Positions 16,915-25,474 of a DNA stretch of 64,000 nt are shown here, one piece after another. Below the pieces are notes generated by a model. The model saw only the letters and a list, made by a program, of their open reading frames with translations, made no database searches and was not told where the DNA came from. Within the stretch, counting starts at the first letter, position 1. Each line of letters starts with the position of its first letter. Both the position numbers and the translations under genes were made by a program. This DNA comes from Paracidovorax sp031843945 (lineage in GTDB: Bacteria; Pseudomonadota; Gammaproteobacteria; Burkholderiales; Burkholderiaceae_C), in assembly GCF_031843945.1 (NCBI RefSeq), contig NZ_JAVTJJ010000007.1, forward strand, positions 62,001 through 126,000. Direction: 5' to 3'.

Positions 16915-17910
16915 TCACGGCGCCGTGGCGTGGTACAGGCCGCGCTCGCTCGCCATCAGCCGCACCAGGCCCAGCAGCGCGCTGGTGTGGGGCGTCGGCA
17001 CGCCGGTCACTTCGCCCAGCTCGTGCACGGCGCCCACCAGCGCGTCGATTTCCAGCGGCCTGCCGGCCTCCACGTCCTGCAGCATCGAGGTCTTGAACGC
17101 GCCCAGCTTGCGGGTCACGGCATGGCGGTCTTCGGGTTGCTGGTCGATGGGCAGGCCCAGCCGCTCGCCGATGGCCTTGGCCTCCAGCATCACGGCCGAG
17201 ATGAGGCCGCGCACCAGGTCGTCGCCCAGGATGCGGTCGGTGGTGGCGCCCGTCAGCGCGCTGATCGGGTTGACGGTGAGGTTGCCCCAGAGCTTGAACC
17301 ACACGTCCTGCTGAATGCGCGGCGACACGTCTGCGTCCACGCCCCCTGCGCGCAGCAGGCTTGCCAGCGCATTGGCGCGGGCTGTGTCCTGGCCCAGCGC
17401 GTCGCCCACGATCAGGCGGTTGCCGAAGTGCTGGCGCACGTGGCCGGGGCCTTCAAGCGAGCAGCTGGCATGCACCACGCCGCCGATCACCTGGGCCGCA
17501 GGAATGGCACGCGCCACCTGGCCGCCGGCACCCACGCTGTGCAGCGTGCGCCCGCGCGCCGGGCCGTCGCAGCCATCCAGAAACCACCACGGCACGCCGT
17601 TCATGGCGACCAGCACCTGCGTCTGCGGGCCGATCAGCGGGGCGATGCGGGCGGCGACATCGGCCAGGGCCGGGGCTTTGACGGCGATGACGACCAGGTC
17701 CTGAACGCCCAGGGCTTGCGGCGTGTCGGTGGTGCGCACTGGCACCTGGACGGTTGTGCCATCAGGGCGGATCAGTCGCAGGCCATGGGCCTGCAGGGCA
17801 GTCAGCGTGGCGCCGCGCGCAATCGCGCTCACGTCGCCACCCGCGTGGGCGAGCGCCACGCCCAGCCAGCCGCCAATGGCGCCGGCACCGTAGATACACA
17901 CTTTGGCCAA
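16915..17910 (-). CDS. 2-dehydropantoate 2-reductase (ketopantoate reductase family)
   Basis: 331 residues. The N-terminal Rossmann motif is KVCIYGAGAIGGWLGVALA, followed by VVIAVKAPAL with the conserved lysine, MNGVPWWF, and the C-terminal helical ApbA domain (WFKLWGNLTVNPISALTG). It reduces ketopantoate to pantoate with NADPH for pantothenate and CoA synthesis, although genomes carry several paralogues with other substrates. The start is a TTG at 17910: a GGGAGG ribosome site lies six bases upstream and the next codons give the expected AKVCIYGAG. The frame is open further upstream but without family sequence. Confidence 0.85.
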   Translation of the reverse strand: MAKVCIYGAGAIGGWLGVALAHAGGDVSAIARGATLTALQAHGLRLIRPDGTTVQVPVRTTDTPQALGVQDLVVIAVKAPALADVAARIAPLIGPQTQVLVAMNGVPWWFLDGCDGPARGRTLHSVGAGGQVARAIPAAQVIGGVVHASCSLEGPGHVRQHFGNRLIVGDALGQDTARANALASLLRAGGVDADVSPRIQQDVWFKLWGNLTVNPISALTGATTDRILGDDLVRGLISAVMLEAKAIGERLGLPIDQQPEDRHAVTRKLGAFKTSMLQDVEAGRPLEIDALVGAVHELGEVTGVPTPHTSALLGLVRLMASERGLYHATAP

Positions 17911-18002
17911 GACGATCCTCCCAGGAATGCCGCGGCCGCAGGGCCGTGTACGGAAGATGGTAGACCGTCTTGGCGCTGCACCGCCGGCCTGCTGCTTACC
18001 GC

Positions 18003-18044
18003 AAAAAAGCCAAGGCCCCACACCGGTGTGCGGTGCGGGGCCTT
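18003..18044 (-). terminator. Rho-independent terminator of the lipoprotein gene
   Basis: On the minus strand an AAGGCCCC/GGGGCCTT stem with an additional GCACACCGGTGTG-like inner palindrome is followed by GGC and six T. It lies downstream of the gene at 18090-18419. Confidence 0.8.
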
Positions 18045-18089
18045 GTTGCTTCAACGATCAGCCGCGAAGCCGATCGCGCTGATGTGTGA

Positions 18090-18419
18090 TCAGTTGGTGG
18101 TGCGTGGCACGCTCGAAGGCTGCGAGGCCGGTGTGGCGGGCGTGGTGGCGGTGCCGCCGAACGATGGCGTAGCTCCGCTGGTGGTGCCCGTGGCCGAGCC
18201 GGAGCTCATGCCGGCACCCGCACCCGAGCCCGTTGCGGCCTCAGGGGCTGGTGTCGGTGGCGCGGATGGGGCCGGCGTCATCGGCGCAGGCGTGGTGCTG
18301 TTGGCTGGCTCGCCTGGCTTGTTGCGGTCGCATGCGGTCAGCGCGAATGCGGAGACGATGACGAGCGGTGCAGCCACCAGCCAGCGGGAAGCGGTGCGGG
18401 GTGTCTTGGAAGAGGTCAT
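18090..18419 (-). CDS. Small proline/alanine/glycine-rich lipoprotein-like protein
   Basis: 109 residues. A basic N terminus and a hydrophobic helix (WLVAAPLVIVSAFALTACDR) end in a lipobox-like LTAC, so lipid attachment at the cysteine is expected. The mature part is low complexity (Pro, Ala, Thr, Gly, Ser) with no recognisable domain, as in small envelope lipoproteins of this family of bacteria. ATG at 18419 follows a clear AAGGAG. Its own terminator lies downstream. It is divergent from radA with 255 bases between; that interval contains a TAGGATAGT-like -10. Confidence 0.75.
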   Translation of the reverse strand: MTSSKTPRTASRWLVAAPLVIVSAFALTACDRNKPGEPANSTTPAPMTPAPSAPPTPAPEAATGSGAGAGMSSGSATGTTSGATPSFGGTATTPATPASQPSSVPRTTN

Positions 18420-18674
18420 TGGTTTTCTCCTTGGAATGAAGGCGCGGCGAACCGCCGCTGGAGCCGCCATGCTAGGCAATGCGCACCGTCTCCAAGGTAG
18501 GATAGTGCTGACATCGCATTTGCTTACGTCCTTTGCTTTTCAGGTGCCTGCAACCCTTGCGCCCTTGCATACGGACGTGCCTGATCGCACCTCCGCATCC
18601 CTATCAGCACACCGCTTGCACACAAAGGCGATTTGCGCCGTTGCCAGCCGCCGCCCTTCAGAATCTTCCCTCCC

Positions 18675-20054
18675 ATGGCCAAAGAAAAAACGCTCTTCAC
18701 CTGCAATGCCTGCGGCGGCACCAGCCCGCGCTGGCTGGGAAAGTGCCCTGCCTGCGGTGCCTGGAACACGCTGGTCGAAACCGTGGCAGAGGCCGGGCCG
18801 GGCAAGAACCGCCTCAGCGCGCCGCAGTTCGCGGGACTGGCGCAGGCGCAGGCCGTGATGCCGCTGGCCGCCATCGAGGCGACCGACATTGCTCACACGC
18901 CCAGTGGCATCGACGAGCTGGACCGCGTGCTGGGCGGCGGCATCGTCGAAGGCGGCGTGGTGCTGATCGGCGGCGACCCGGGCATCGGCAAGTCGACGCT
19001 GCTGCTGCAGGCGCTCGATGCCTTTCAACGGCTGGGCCTGCCCACGCTGTACGTGACGGGCGAGGAAAGCGGCGCGCAGGTGGCGCTGCGCTCGCGCCGT
19101 CTGGGGCTGGATCACAGCCAGGTCAATGTGCTGGCGGAAATCCAGCTCGAGAAGATCCTGGCGACCATCGAAGCTACCCAGCCGGCGGTGGCGGTGATCG
19201 ACTCGATCCAGACCGTGTATTCCGACCAGCTCACCTCTGCGCCAGGCTCGGTGGCGCAGGTGCGCGAATGCGCGGCGCACCTCACGCGCTGCGCCAAGTC
19301 GTCGGGCGTGACCATCGTGCTGGTGGGTCATGTGACCAAGGAAGGTGCGCTGGCGGGCCCGCGCGTTCTGGAGCACATGGTCGACACGGTGCTGTACTTC
19401 GAAGGCGACACGCACAGCCAGTTCCGGCTGGTGCGCGCCATCAAGAACCGTTTTGGCGCCGTGAACGAAATCGGCGTGTTCGCCATGACGGAAAAGGGCC
19501 TGAAGGGCGTGACCAACCCCAGCGCCATCTTCCTGAGCCAGCACAGCGAGCCCGTGCCCGGCAGCTGCGTGCTGGTCACGCTGGAAGGCACGCGGCCCAT
19601 GCTGGTAGAGATCCAGGCGCTGGTGGACGAAGGCGGCCCCAGCCCGCGCCGCCTGTCGGTGGGGCTGGACCGCGACCGGCTGGCCATGCTGCTGGCCGTG
19701 CTGCACCGGCATGCCGGCGTGGCCTGCATGGACCAGGACGTGTTCGTCAACGCCGTGGGCGGCGTGCGCATCAGCGAGCCGGCGGCCGACTTGGCCGTGA
19801 TGCTCGCCATCACATCCAGCCTGCGCGGCAAGCCCCTGCCCAAAGGCTTCATCGCCTTCGGCGAAGTGGGCCTGGCTGGCGAGGTCCGCCCCGCGCCACG
19901 TGGCCAGGAACGGTTGAAGGAAGCTGCCAAGCTGGGCTTCAGCGTGGCGGTGGTGCCCAAGGCCAATGCGCCCAAGAAGCCCATCGAAGGCCTGACCATC
20001 CATGCGGTGGAGCGTGTGGACCAGGCGATGGAAGTGGTGCGCGGCATCGGCTGA
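18675..20054 (+). CDS. radA: DNA repair protein RadA
   Basis: 459 residues in the standard RadA order: a C4 zinc finger (C10, C13, C24, C27), a RecA-like ATPase with Walker A GGDPGIGKST (K106) and Walker B AVIDSIQTV, the RadA signature KNRFG near K257, and a C-terminal Lon-protease-like domain (IAFGEVGLAGEVRP). It acts in branch migration during recombinational repair. ATG at 18675 places the zinc finger at the N terminus as in homologues. It follows the Burkholderiales order near alr. Confidence 0.97.
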   Translation: MAKEKTLFTCNACGGTSPRWLGKCPACGAWNTLVETVAEAGPGKNRLSAPQFAGLAQAQAVMPLAAIEATDIAHTPSGIDELDRVLGGGIVEGGVVLIGGDPGIGKSTLLLQALDAFQRLGLPTLYVTGEESGAQVALRSRRLGLDHSQVNVLAEIQLEKILATIEATQPAVAVIDSIQTVYSDQLTSAPGSVAQVRECAAHLTRCAKSSGVTIVLVGHVTKEGALAGPRVLEHMVDTVLYFEGDTHSQFRLVRAIKNRFGAVNEIGVFAMTEKGLKGVTNPSAIFLSQHSEPVPGSCVLVTLEGTRPMLVEIQALVDEGGPSPRRLSVGLDRDRLAMLLAVLHRHAGVACMDQDVFVNAVGGVRISEPAADLAVMLAITSSLRGKPLPKGFIAFGEVGLAGEVRPAPRGQERLKEAAKLGFSVAVVPKANAPKKPIEGLTIHAVERVDQAMEVVRGIG

Positions 20055-20127
20055 GCGCAAGATCGTCGATGCGTTCTAAGCACGATCCACAGCGAAAGGC
20101 CTCCCGGCCTGCGAGACAATCGCGGGC

Positions 20128-20565
20128 ATGAACCTGCGCCGCATCGCCATCCCCCTCGGTATTCTTGTGCTTTGTTTTGCCGCCTGGCGTGCCATGGGCT
20201 GGCAAGGCGTGATGGCAGTGGCCGGTGGCCTGGTGATGTGGGCCTTGCTGCATTTCACGCGGCTCATGAACGTGATGAAAAAGGCATCGAATCGGCCGAT
20301 CGGCTACGTGGGCAGTGCCGTCATGCTCAATGCCAAGCTGCGCAAAGGGGTCAACCTGCTGCACGTGGTGGCGCTCACACGGTCGCTGGGTGAGCGGCTG
20401 TCGCCCGACGGCGCCGAGCCCGAGCGCTACCGCTGGACAGACGGCAGCCAGTCGCACGTGACGTGCGAATTCCGCGCGGGCGTGCTGGTGCAGTGGGAAC
20501 TGGTGCGCCCCGCGCCGGCTGCCGATCCTGCACAGGCGCCAGCCTCAGCGGCAGACGGATCGTAA
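20128..20565 (+). CDS. Conserved small membrane protein of unknown function
   Basis: 145 residues. Two hydrophobic helices close to the N terminus (about 6-22 and 26-44) are followed by a soluble part with GYVGSAVMLNAKLRKGVNLL and TDGSQSHVTCEFRAGVLVQW and an alanine/proline tail. I do not recognise a catalytic motif. It stands 73 bases after radA and before ilvE on the same strand, a place where Burkholderiales commonly carry a small conserved gene. Its function cannot be stated. Confidence 0.75.
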   Translation: MNLRRIAIPLGILVLCFAAWRAMGWQGVMAVAGGLVMWALLHFTRLMNVMKKASNRPIGYVGSAVMLNAKLRKGVNLLHVVALTRSLGERLSPDGAEPERYRWTDGSQSHVTCEFRAGVLVQWELVRPAPAADPAQAPASAADGS

Positions 20566-20595
20566 AATCGCGGGTTCAGCGATTTCCCGCAATTT

Positions 20596-20610
20596 CCGCA
20601 GATTCTGCGG
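20596..20610. other. Short inverted repeat ahead of ilvE
   Basis: CCGCA and TGCGG arms with a GATTC loop, followed by TTTCCCCC, lie 34-48 bases before the ilvE start. It could be a weak terminator for the gene before, or part of the ilvE leader. No leader peptide rich in branched-chain residues was found. Confidence 0.3.
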
Positions 20611-20643
20611 TTTCCCCCGATTCGATTCGTTTGCGACAAAAGG

Positions 20644-21588
20644 ATGCCCATGAGCCCCGTAGTTCCCTCGATGGCCGACCGTGACGGCAAGATCTGGATG
20701 GACGGCCAGATGGTCGACTGGCGCGATGCCAAGATCCACGTCCTGACCCACACCCTGCACTACGGCTGCGGCGCCTTCGAAGGCGTGCGCGCGTACAAGA
20801 CCGAACAGGGCACCGCGATCTTCCGCCTGGAAGAGCACACCGAGCGGCTCTTCAACAGCGCCAAGATCCTGCGCATGAAGATCCCGTTCACCAAAGAAGA
20901 GGTGAACGAGGCGCAAAAGGCCGTGGTGCGCGAGAACCATCTCGAATCGGGCTACCTGCGTCCGCTGACCTGGATCGGCTCGCAAAAGCTCGGCGTGTCG
21001 CCGCGTGGCAACCAGATCCACCTGATGGTGGCGGCCTGGGCCTGGGGCGCCTACCTGGGCGAGGAGGGCATGCAGCGCGGCATTCGCGTCAAGACCAGCA
21101 GCTACACGCGTCACCACGTCAACATCACCATGACGCAGGCCAAGGCGGTGAGCAACTACACCAACTCGATCCTGGCCAACATGGAAGCGCTGGACGATGG
21201 CTACGACGAAGCTCTGCTGCTCGACAGCTCCGGCTTCGTCTCCGAAGGTGCTGGCGAGAACGTCTTCGTGATCAAGAACGGCGTGATCTACACGCCTGAT
21301 CTGTCGGCCGGTGCCCTGAACGGCATCACCCGCAACACGGTGTTCCACATTGCCAAGGATCTAGGCCTGGAAATTGTGCAAAAGCGCATCACGCGCGACG
21401 AGGTGTATATCGCGGACGAGGCCTTCTTCACGGGCACCGCCGCCGAAGTGACGCCCATCCGCGAACTCGACCGGATCGAGCTCGGTAGCGGCAGCCGCGG
21501 CCCGATCACCGAAAAGATCCAGAGCGCCTTCTTCGACATCGTCAACGGCCGCAATCCCCACTATGCCCACTGGCTCACGAAGGTCTGA
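20644..21588 (+). CDS. ilvE: Branched-chain amino acid aminotransferase
   Basis: 314 residues, fold-type IV aminotransferase. Landmarks are IWMDGQMVDW, HYGCGAFEGVRAY, the PLP-lysine K167 in MTQAKAVSNYTNS, EALLLDSSGFVSEGAGENVF and GITRNTV. It performs the last step of leucine, isoleucine and valine synthesis and the first of their breakdown. The start at 20644 follows an AAAAGGA site by two bases, so ATG at 20650 (eight bases) may be the true one. It runs into the zf-CHCC gene after five bases and they are surely cotranscribed. Confidence 0.95.
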   Translation: MPMSPVVPSMADRDGKIWMDGQMVDWRDAKIHVLTHTLHYGCGAFEGVRAYKTEQGTAIFRLEEHTERLFNSAKILRMKIPFTKEEVNEAQKAVVRENHLESGYLRPLTWIGSQKLGVSPRGNQIHLMVAAWAWGAYLGEEGMQRGIRVKTSSYTRHHVNITMTQAKAVSNYTNSILANMEALDDGYDEALLLDSSGFVSEGAGENVFVIKNGVIYTPDLSAGALNGITRNTVFHIAKDLGLEIVQKRITRDEVYIADEAFFTGTAAEVTPIRELDRIELGSGSRGPITEKIQSAFFDIVNGRNPHYAHWLTKV

Positions 21589-21593
21589 TCGCC

Positions 21594-21800
21594 ATGTCCC
21601 AAGCTGTCATCGAACTGCTCGCCAAAGACCTGAACCCGCAAGGCGGCGTCTTCTGCCCCAGCCCCAAGGCTGACATGAAGGTCTGGAACACCCATCCCAA
21701 GGTGTACCTGGACGTGGCCCACACTGGTGAGGCCAAGTGCCCTTATTGCGGCACTGTGTACCGGCTGAAGGCGGGCGAAACCGTCCGTGCCGGCCATTGA
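21594..21800 (+). CDS. zf-CHCC zinc-finger protein
   Basis: 68 residues, complete. The sequence carries the CHCC zinc-finger pattern: GGVFCPSP, a histidine in the middle (AHTGEA or THPK), then KCPYCGTVYRL. Proteins of this family are related to the mitochondrial complex I subunit NDUFS6, and in bacteria the gene is typically next to ilvE. The role is not established. It starts five bases after ilvE and ends the operon before the convergent glycosyltransferase. Confidence 0.9.
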   Translation: MSQAVIELLAKDLNPQGGVFCPSPKADMKVWNTHPKVYLDVAHTGEAKCPYCGTVYRLKAGETVRAGH

Positions 21801-21834
21801 GCCTGCGGCGTTGGCGGGTGGCGCCTCGGGTCAG

Positions 21835-22821
21835 CTACCTGTCCGGGCCTGGATCGCTGCAGGCGCGTTGCCAGATGCTGCCGGGTTGAGGGCCGCCGTG
21901 CTGCTCGAACAGCGCAGCGAAATGGCGGCGCTCGCCACCGCGCAGCTTGATCAGCGGCGCTGGTTGGGGCTCGGCCGCAACCAGGCAGAGGCGGGGGTAC
22001 AGCAAGTACCACTTCCAGCGCAGCGCCTGCTGATAGAAGAACGCCGTGTCCTCGGCCTTGAACAGCGCCAGGCGAAAGGCATTGGCGCGCCGCAGCACCT
22101 GTTGGGCGGCCACGTGGATCAGCAGATAGGCCGGGTCTGGAATGCCTTGCAGCGGCGTGGCGGCGTCGTCGCGCGCGCGCAGCGCCGCCAGGTAGGCGTC
22201 AGTGCCGGTCTCGATCAGCGCATGGTGGAATTCCTGCTGCCACGCCACCACGAAGTGCGACTGCGCGGGCGCACCGAACGCCCAGCTTTCCACTATCGGG
22301 AAGCGGGCGTCGTGCGTGTAGCCGTCCAGGTAGAAGCCCACGAATTGCGCTCCGCGAGAAAGTCGCGACGTGTCCATCCACTGGGGCGAGCGGGTCAGCA
22401 AAATGGTGGCGTCCAGCCAGTAGCCACCGTGGTGGCGCACCAGATACAGACGAACCCAGTCCGACTGCTTGGTGGGATGCAGCTGCGTGAAGCCGGGCGG
22501 CAGATCTGCTGGCGCGATGAAGTTGCCCATATTGCGGCGGTTGATGACCTGCACGTCGAAGCCCGGGCAATGCGCGCGCCAGTTGGCGACGCATTGGTCC
22601 ACCAGCGGATCGACCGTTTCGGAGTCCCAATAGGTCCAGATGCGCTGCGGAATGGCATCGATGTCGGACCTGGCCCGCGCTGCGTCGCCAGCGGGGCTCT
22701 CGAGCCCTTCGAACAGCAGGGCCTCGGGCCGATTGCGGTAGGTGACGGCGTAGCGCGGGCGCAAGCAACTCACCAGCCGATAGACGGTGTGCAGGGCGCG
22801 GGCGGAAATGCGGATCGTCAT
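21835..22821 (-). CDS. Capsular-polysaccharide-type glycosyltransferase
   Basis: 328 residues. The N-terminal part has IPQRIWTYWDSETVDPLVDQ, then FDVQVINRRNMGNF, then TKQSDWVRLYLVRHHGGYWL with an acidic DAT segment, which is the pattern of the Caps_synth/GT32-like sugar transferases (nucleotide-sugar binding near WDS, acidic metal residues after GGYWLD). It probably adds a sugar to a surface glycan. A clear relative lies at 26529-27509 on the other strand, at the far end of the cluster. ATG at 22821 was chosen as the first codon of the conserved part. Confidence 0.8.
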   Translation of the reverse strand: MTIRISARALHTVYRLVSCLRPRYAVTYRNRPEALLFEGLESPAGDAARARSDIDAIPQRIWTYWDSETVDPLVDQCVANWRAHCPGFDVQVINRRNMGNFIAPADLPPGFTQLHPTKQSDWVRLYLVRHHGGYWLDATILLTRSPQWMDTSRLSRGAQFVGFYLDGYTHDARFPIVESWAFGAPAQSHFVVAWQQEFHHALIETGTDAYLAALRARDDAATPLQGIPDPAYLLIHVAAQQVLRRANAFRLALFKAEDTAFFYQQALRWKWYLLYPRLCLVAAEPQPAPLIKLRGGERRHFAALFEQHGGPQPGSIWQRACSDPGPDR

Positions 22822-23006
22822 GGAATGCAATGGGGTCGGTACTTCTCGGGGGCGCGACGACCGGCATTCTGGCACCGCCGCGCTGCGTTACGATCCGCCG
22901 CCCAGGGCGACCCCCAAAGAAATGGCCGGTGGGCTGCAGCTACGCAGCGCCCGGTTACCGCTTTTGATCCTGTTTGCGTGCCTGCGGAGCACGACGTGCT
23001 AATCCG

Positions 23007-24311
23007 ATGACCCTCGCCTCTGTTTTGTCCCTGCTGGGCCCAGGCCCCTGGCCGCGCCGCGTTGCCACCGCAGCCGCCTTTCTTGTGCCGGCCCTGGCGC
23101 TGACCGTATCGTCCGGCTATTCCTACGGAGCCGTGCTGTTATTGCTGGGGGCACTAGCGACCCTGCCGCAGTGGGTGCGGCGCAGGCCAGACGTTCAGAC
23201 CGTGGTGCTGGCGGGCGTGGTCGTCGTCATGGGCATGTTCTGGTTCATCCTGGCGGCTCCGGAGCCCGGGTGGAACCAATGGGACCGCCCGATGAAGTTC
23301 TTTCTTGCGGCCTGGTGCCTGCTCTTCGTCACGCAGTTTCCGCCCCGGCCCATGGCGTTCTACTGGGGGGTGCTGGTGGGCTGCGTAGGTTGCGGCGTCG
23401 TCGCACTGTGGCAGGTGTTTATTGAGGATCAAGCGCGTGCCTCGGGCTTCCCCACGGGCCGGACCAATGCGATCCAGTGGGGCAACCTGGCGATGTTGCT
23501 GGGTGCCATCCTTGCGGTGCAGACCATCGCACTGCGCAGACAGCTAGGGCGGTGGCGCGTGGTGCTGGCGGGTTTGGCGGCGCTTGGTGCGGTCAACGCG
23601 TCGGTGCTGTCGCAGTCGCGCGGCGGTTGGCTCGCGCTCCTGTTGTGCACACCGGTCGTTCTGCTGCTGCTGTTTCAGCTCAACCGCAAGGAAATGTGGC
23701 GATGCCTGGGTGTGACGGCCGTGGCGCTGGTGACCATGACTTTGCTGAACCATCAGATGATGGTCAAGCGCTGGGAAGTCATGGAGCACGAAATGGAGAT
23801 CTACGAGGCCAAGCGCGAAGCCGGCAACTCCGTGGGGCAGCGCCTGGAGCACTGGCGTTTCGCCTGGGATCTGGGGCGCGAGAAGCCGCTGCTGGGCTGG
23901 ACCACGCAGGGCTACATGCTGGAGAAAGAAAAGCGTGTCGCTGCAGGGCTCTACCAGCCGTCCATCAGCGAATACGTGTTCGCGCACAACGAAGTGCTCG
24001 ACGTCTTCGTCAAGGCCGGCTCGCTCGGTGTGGCCTGGCTGCTGGCGCTGTACGGCTGGCCGATCTATCTCTTCTGGCCGACCCGGCGCCGTCTGGCGCG
24101 CCATGCAGGCATGCCGGCCGACTGGCGGGCTCGCATGCTGGCGATGCGGCTGGGCGGGCTGTGCGTTCCGGTGCTGTATGTGGGGTTCGGCCTGACGCAG
24201 GTTTTCTTTGCGCACAACAGCGGAATCATGGCCTACCTGTTTCTGATCATGCTGCAGTGGGGGGCGGTTCTGGGCATGGAGCGCCACGCCCGAGGCGCCG
24301 CCAGCGCATGA
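23007..24311 (+). CDS. O-antigen ligase family membrane protein
   Basis: 434 residues with about ten to twelve hydrophobic helices and a large periplasmic loop (about residues 250-330) containing GNSVGQRLEHWRFAWDLGRE and HNEVLDVFVKAGSLGV, the region where the Wzy_C/WaaL family has conserved arginine and histidine. Such proteins join O-antigen or other glycans to lipid A-core, or act as polymerases. ATG at 23007 begins the first helix. Its stop overlaps the start of the next gene by four bases (ATGA), the beginning of a four-gene operon. Confidence 0.85.
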   Translation: MTLASVLSLLGPGPWPRRVATAAAFLVPALALTVSSGYSYGAVLLLLGALATLPQWVRRRPDVQTVVLAGVVVVMGMFWFILAAPEPGWNQWDRPMKFFLAAWCLLFVTQFPPRPMAFYWGVLVGCVGCGVVALWQVFIEDQARASGFPTGRTNAIQWGNLAMLLGAILAVQTIALRRQLGRWRVVLAGLAALGAVNASVLSQSRGGWLALLLCTPVVLLLLFQLNRKEMWRCLGVTAVALVTMTLLNHQMMVKRWEVMEHEMEIYEAKREAGNSVGQRLEHWRFAWDLGREKPLLGWTTQGYMLEKEKRVAAGLYQPSISEYVFAHNEVLDVFVKAGSLGVAWLLALYGWPIYLFWPTRRRLARHAGMPADWRARMLAMRLGGLCVPVLYVGFGLTQVFFAHNSGIMAYLFLIMLQWGAVLGMERHARGAASA

Positions 24312-25474
24312 ATTCCACCGCCGCCGCCGCTGGCACGCCGGCCCGGCCGCGGGTACTGCACTTTGTGACCGGCGGCTTTTCCGGCGCGACGCAGGTGGCT
24401 GTGGACCTGGTGCGCGCCCATGCCGCGTCGGGCCATTTCCAGCCCCTGCTGGTGCTGCGCCGCAAGCGCACCACGTCGGCCGAACGCGTGGCAGCACTGC
24501 GCGCCGAGGGGCTCGCCGTCGAGGCCGTCGCTGGCTGGGCGCACGCAGCCACTGTGTGGCAGCTGGCCGCGCTGTGCCGGCGTTGGCGGCCCGACGTGTT
24601 GGTGGCGCATGGCTTCAGCGAGCACCTCTGGGGCCGCTATGCCGGGCTCATCGCGGGCGTGCCACACCTGGTGCACGTGGAGCACAACTCGCGGGAGCGC
24701 TACACCGCCTGGCGCCTGCGGCAGGCGCTCTGGCTCAGCGACCGCACCGACGCTATCGTCGGCTGCTCCGAGGGCGTACGCCGCAGCCTGCTCGAGCGCG
24801 GTTTTCCGGCGGCCAAGACGCAGGCCATCTCCAACGGCATCCGGCTCGAACCCTTCGCCAGCGCGGCCCAGCGCGGGTGGAGCGACCGCGTGCCCGGCAT
24901 CGTGATGTCCGCGCGCTTTGCCCGGCAGAAAGACCACGCCACGCTGCTCAAGGCCGTGGCGCTGCTGCGCGACCGTGGCCTGGCGCCACCGGTGCGGCTG
25001 GCCGGCGGCGGCAAGGCCGGTGCGCGCCGCGCGGCAGAGCGCTTGTGCGCAGAGCTGGGCTTGCAGGGCCAAGTGGAATTCCTGGGGCACTGCGATTCAG
25101 TCCCCGAACTGCTGATGCAGCACCAGATCTATGTGCTTTCCACCCACTACGAGGGCATGCCGCTGGCGCTCATCGAAGGCATGGCCGCCGGCTGTGCGGT
25201 GGTGGGCAGCGACGTGGTGGGCGTGCAGGACGTCGTCGAGCCTGAGCGCAACGGCCTGCTCGCCGCGCACGGCGACCCCAAGGCCCTGGCCGATGCGCTG
25301 GAGCGCCTGCTCACACAGCCGGCCCATGCCGAGCGCATGGCGCATCAAGCACGGCTCGATGCCCATCGGCTCTACGGCCTGCCGACCATGACGCAGCACT
25401 ACGAAGCCCTGCTGCGCCAGGTGATGGCGGGCGATGCGCACGGCCGCAGCCCATCCTTTGGCACACGCCCATGA
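24308..25474 (+). CDS. Glycosyltransferase family 4 protein
   Basis: 388 residues, GT-B fold. The N-terminal domain has HFVTGGFSGATQVAVDLVRA; the C-terminal domain has the retaining-type sugar-nucleotide site: MSARFARQKDHATLLKAVAL, GHCDSVPELL and THYEGMPLALIEGMAAGCAV with the E-x7-E motif. It should transfer a sugar from a nucleotide donor to the growing core or O-chain at the cytoplasmic face. Start and stop overlap both neighbours by four bases, so translation is coupled. The donor and acceptor are not readable. Confidence 0.9.
   Translation: MNSTAAAAGTPARPRVLHFVTGGFSGATQVAVDLVRAHAASGHFQPLLVLRRKRTTSAERVAALRAEGLAVEAVAGWAHAATVWQLAALCRRWRPDVLVAHGFSEHLWGRYAGLIAGVPHLVHVEHNSRERYTAWRLRQALWLSDRTDAIVGCSEGVRRSLLERGFPAAKTQAISNGIRLEPFASAAQRGWSDRVPGIVMSARFARQKDHATLLKAVALLRDRGLAPPVRLAGGGKAGARRAAERLCAELGLQGQVEFLGHCDSVPELLMQHQIYVLSTHYEGMPLALIEGMAAGCAVVGSDVVGVQDVVEPERNGLLAAHGDPKALADALERLLTQPAHAERMAHQARLDAHRLYGLPTMTQHYEALLRQVMAGDAHGRSPSFGTRP

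Noticed and set aside
16831..18858. A 675-codon plus-strand frame across the ketopantoate reductase and lipoprotein genes
   Set aside because: Low-complexity translation antisense to two recognisable genes and a terminator.
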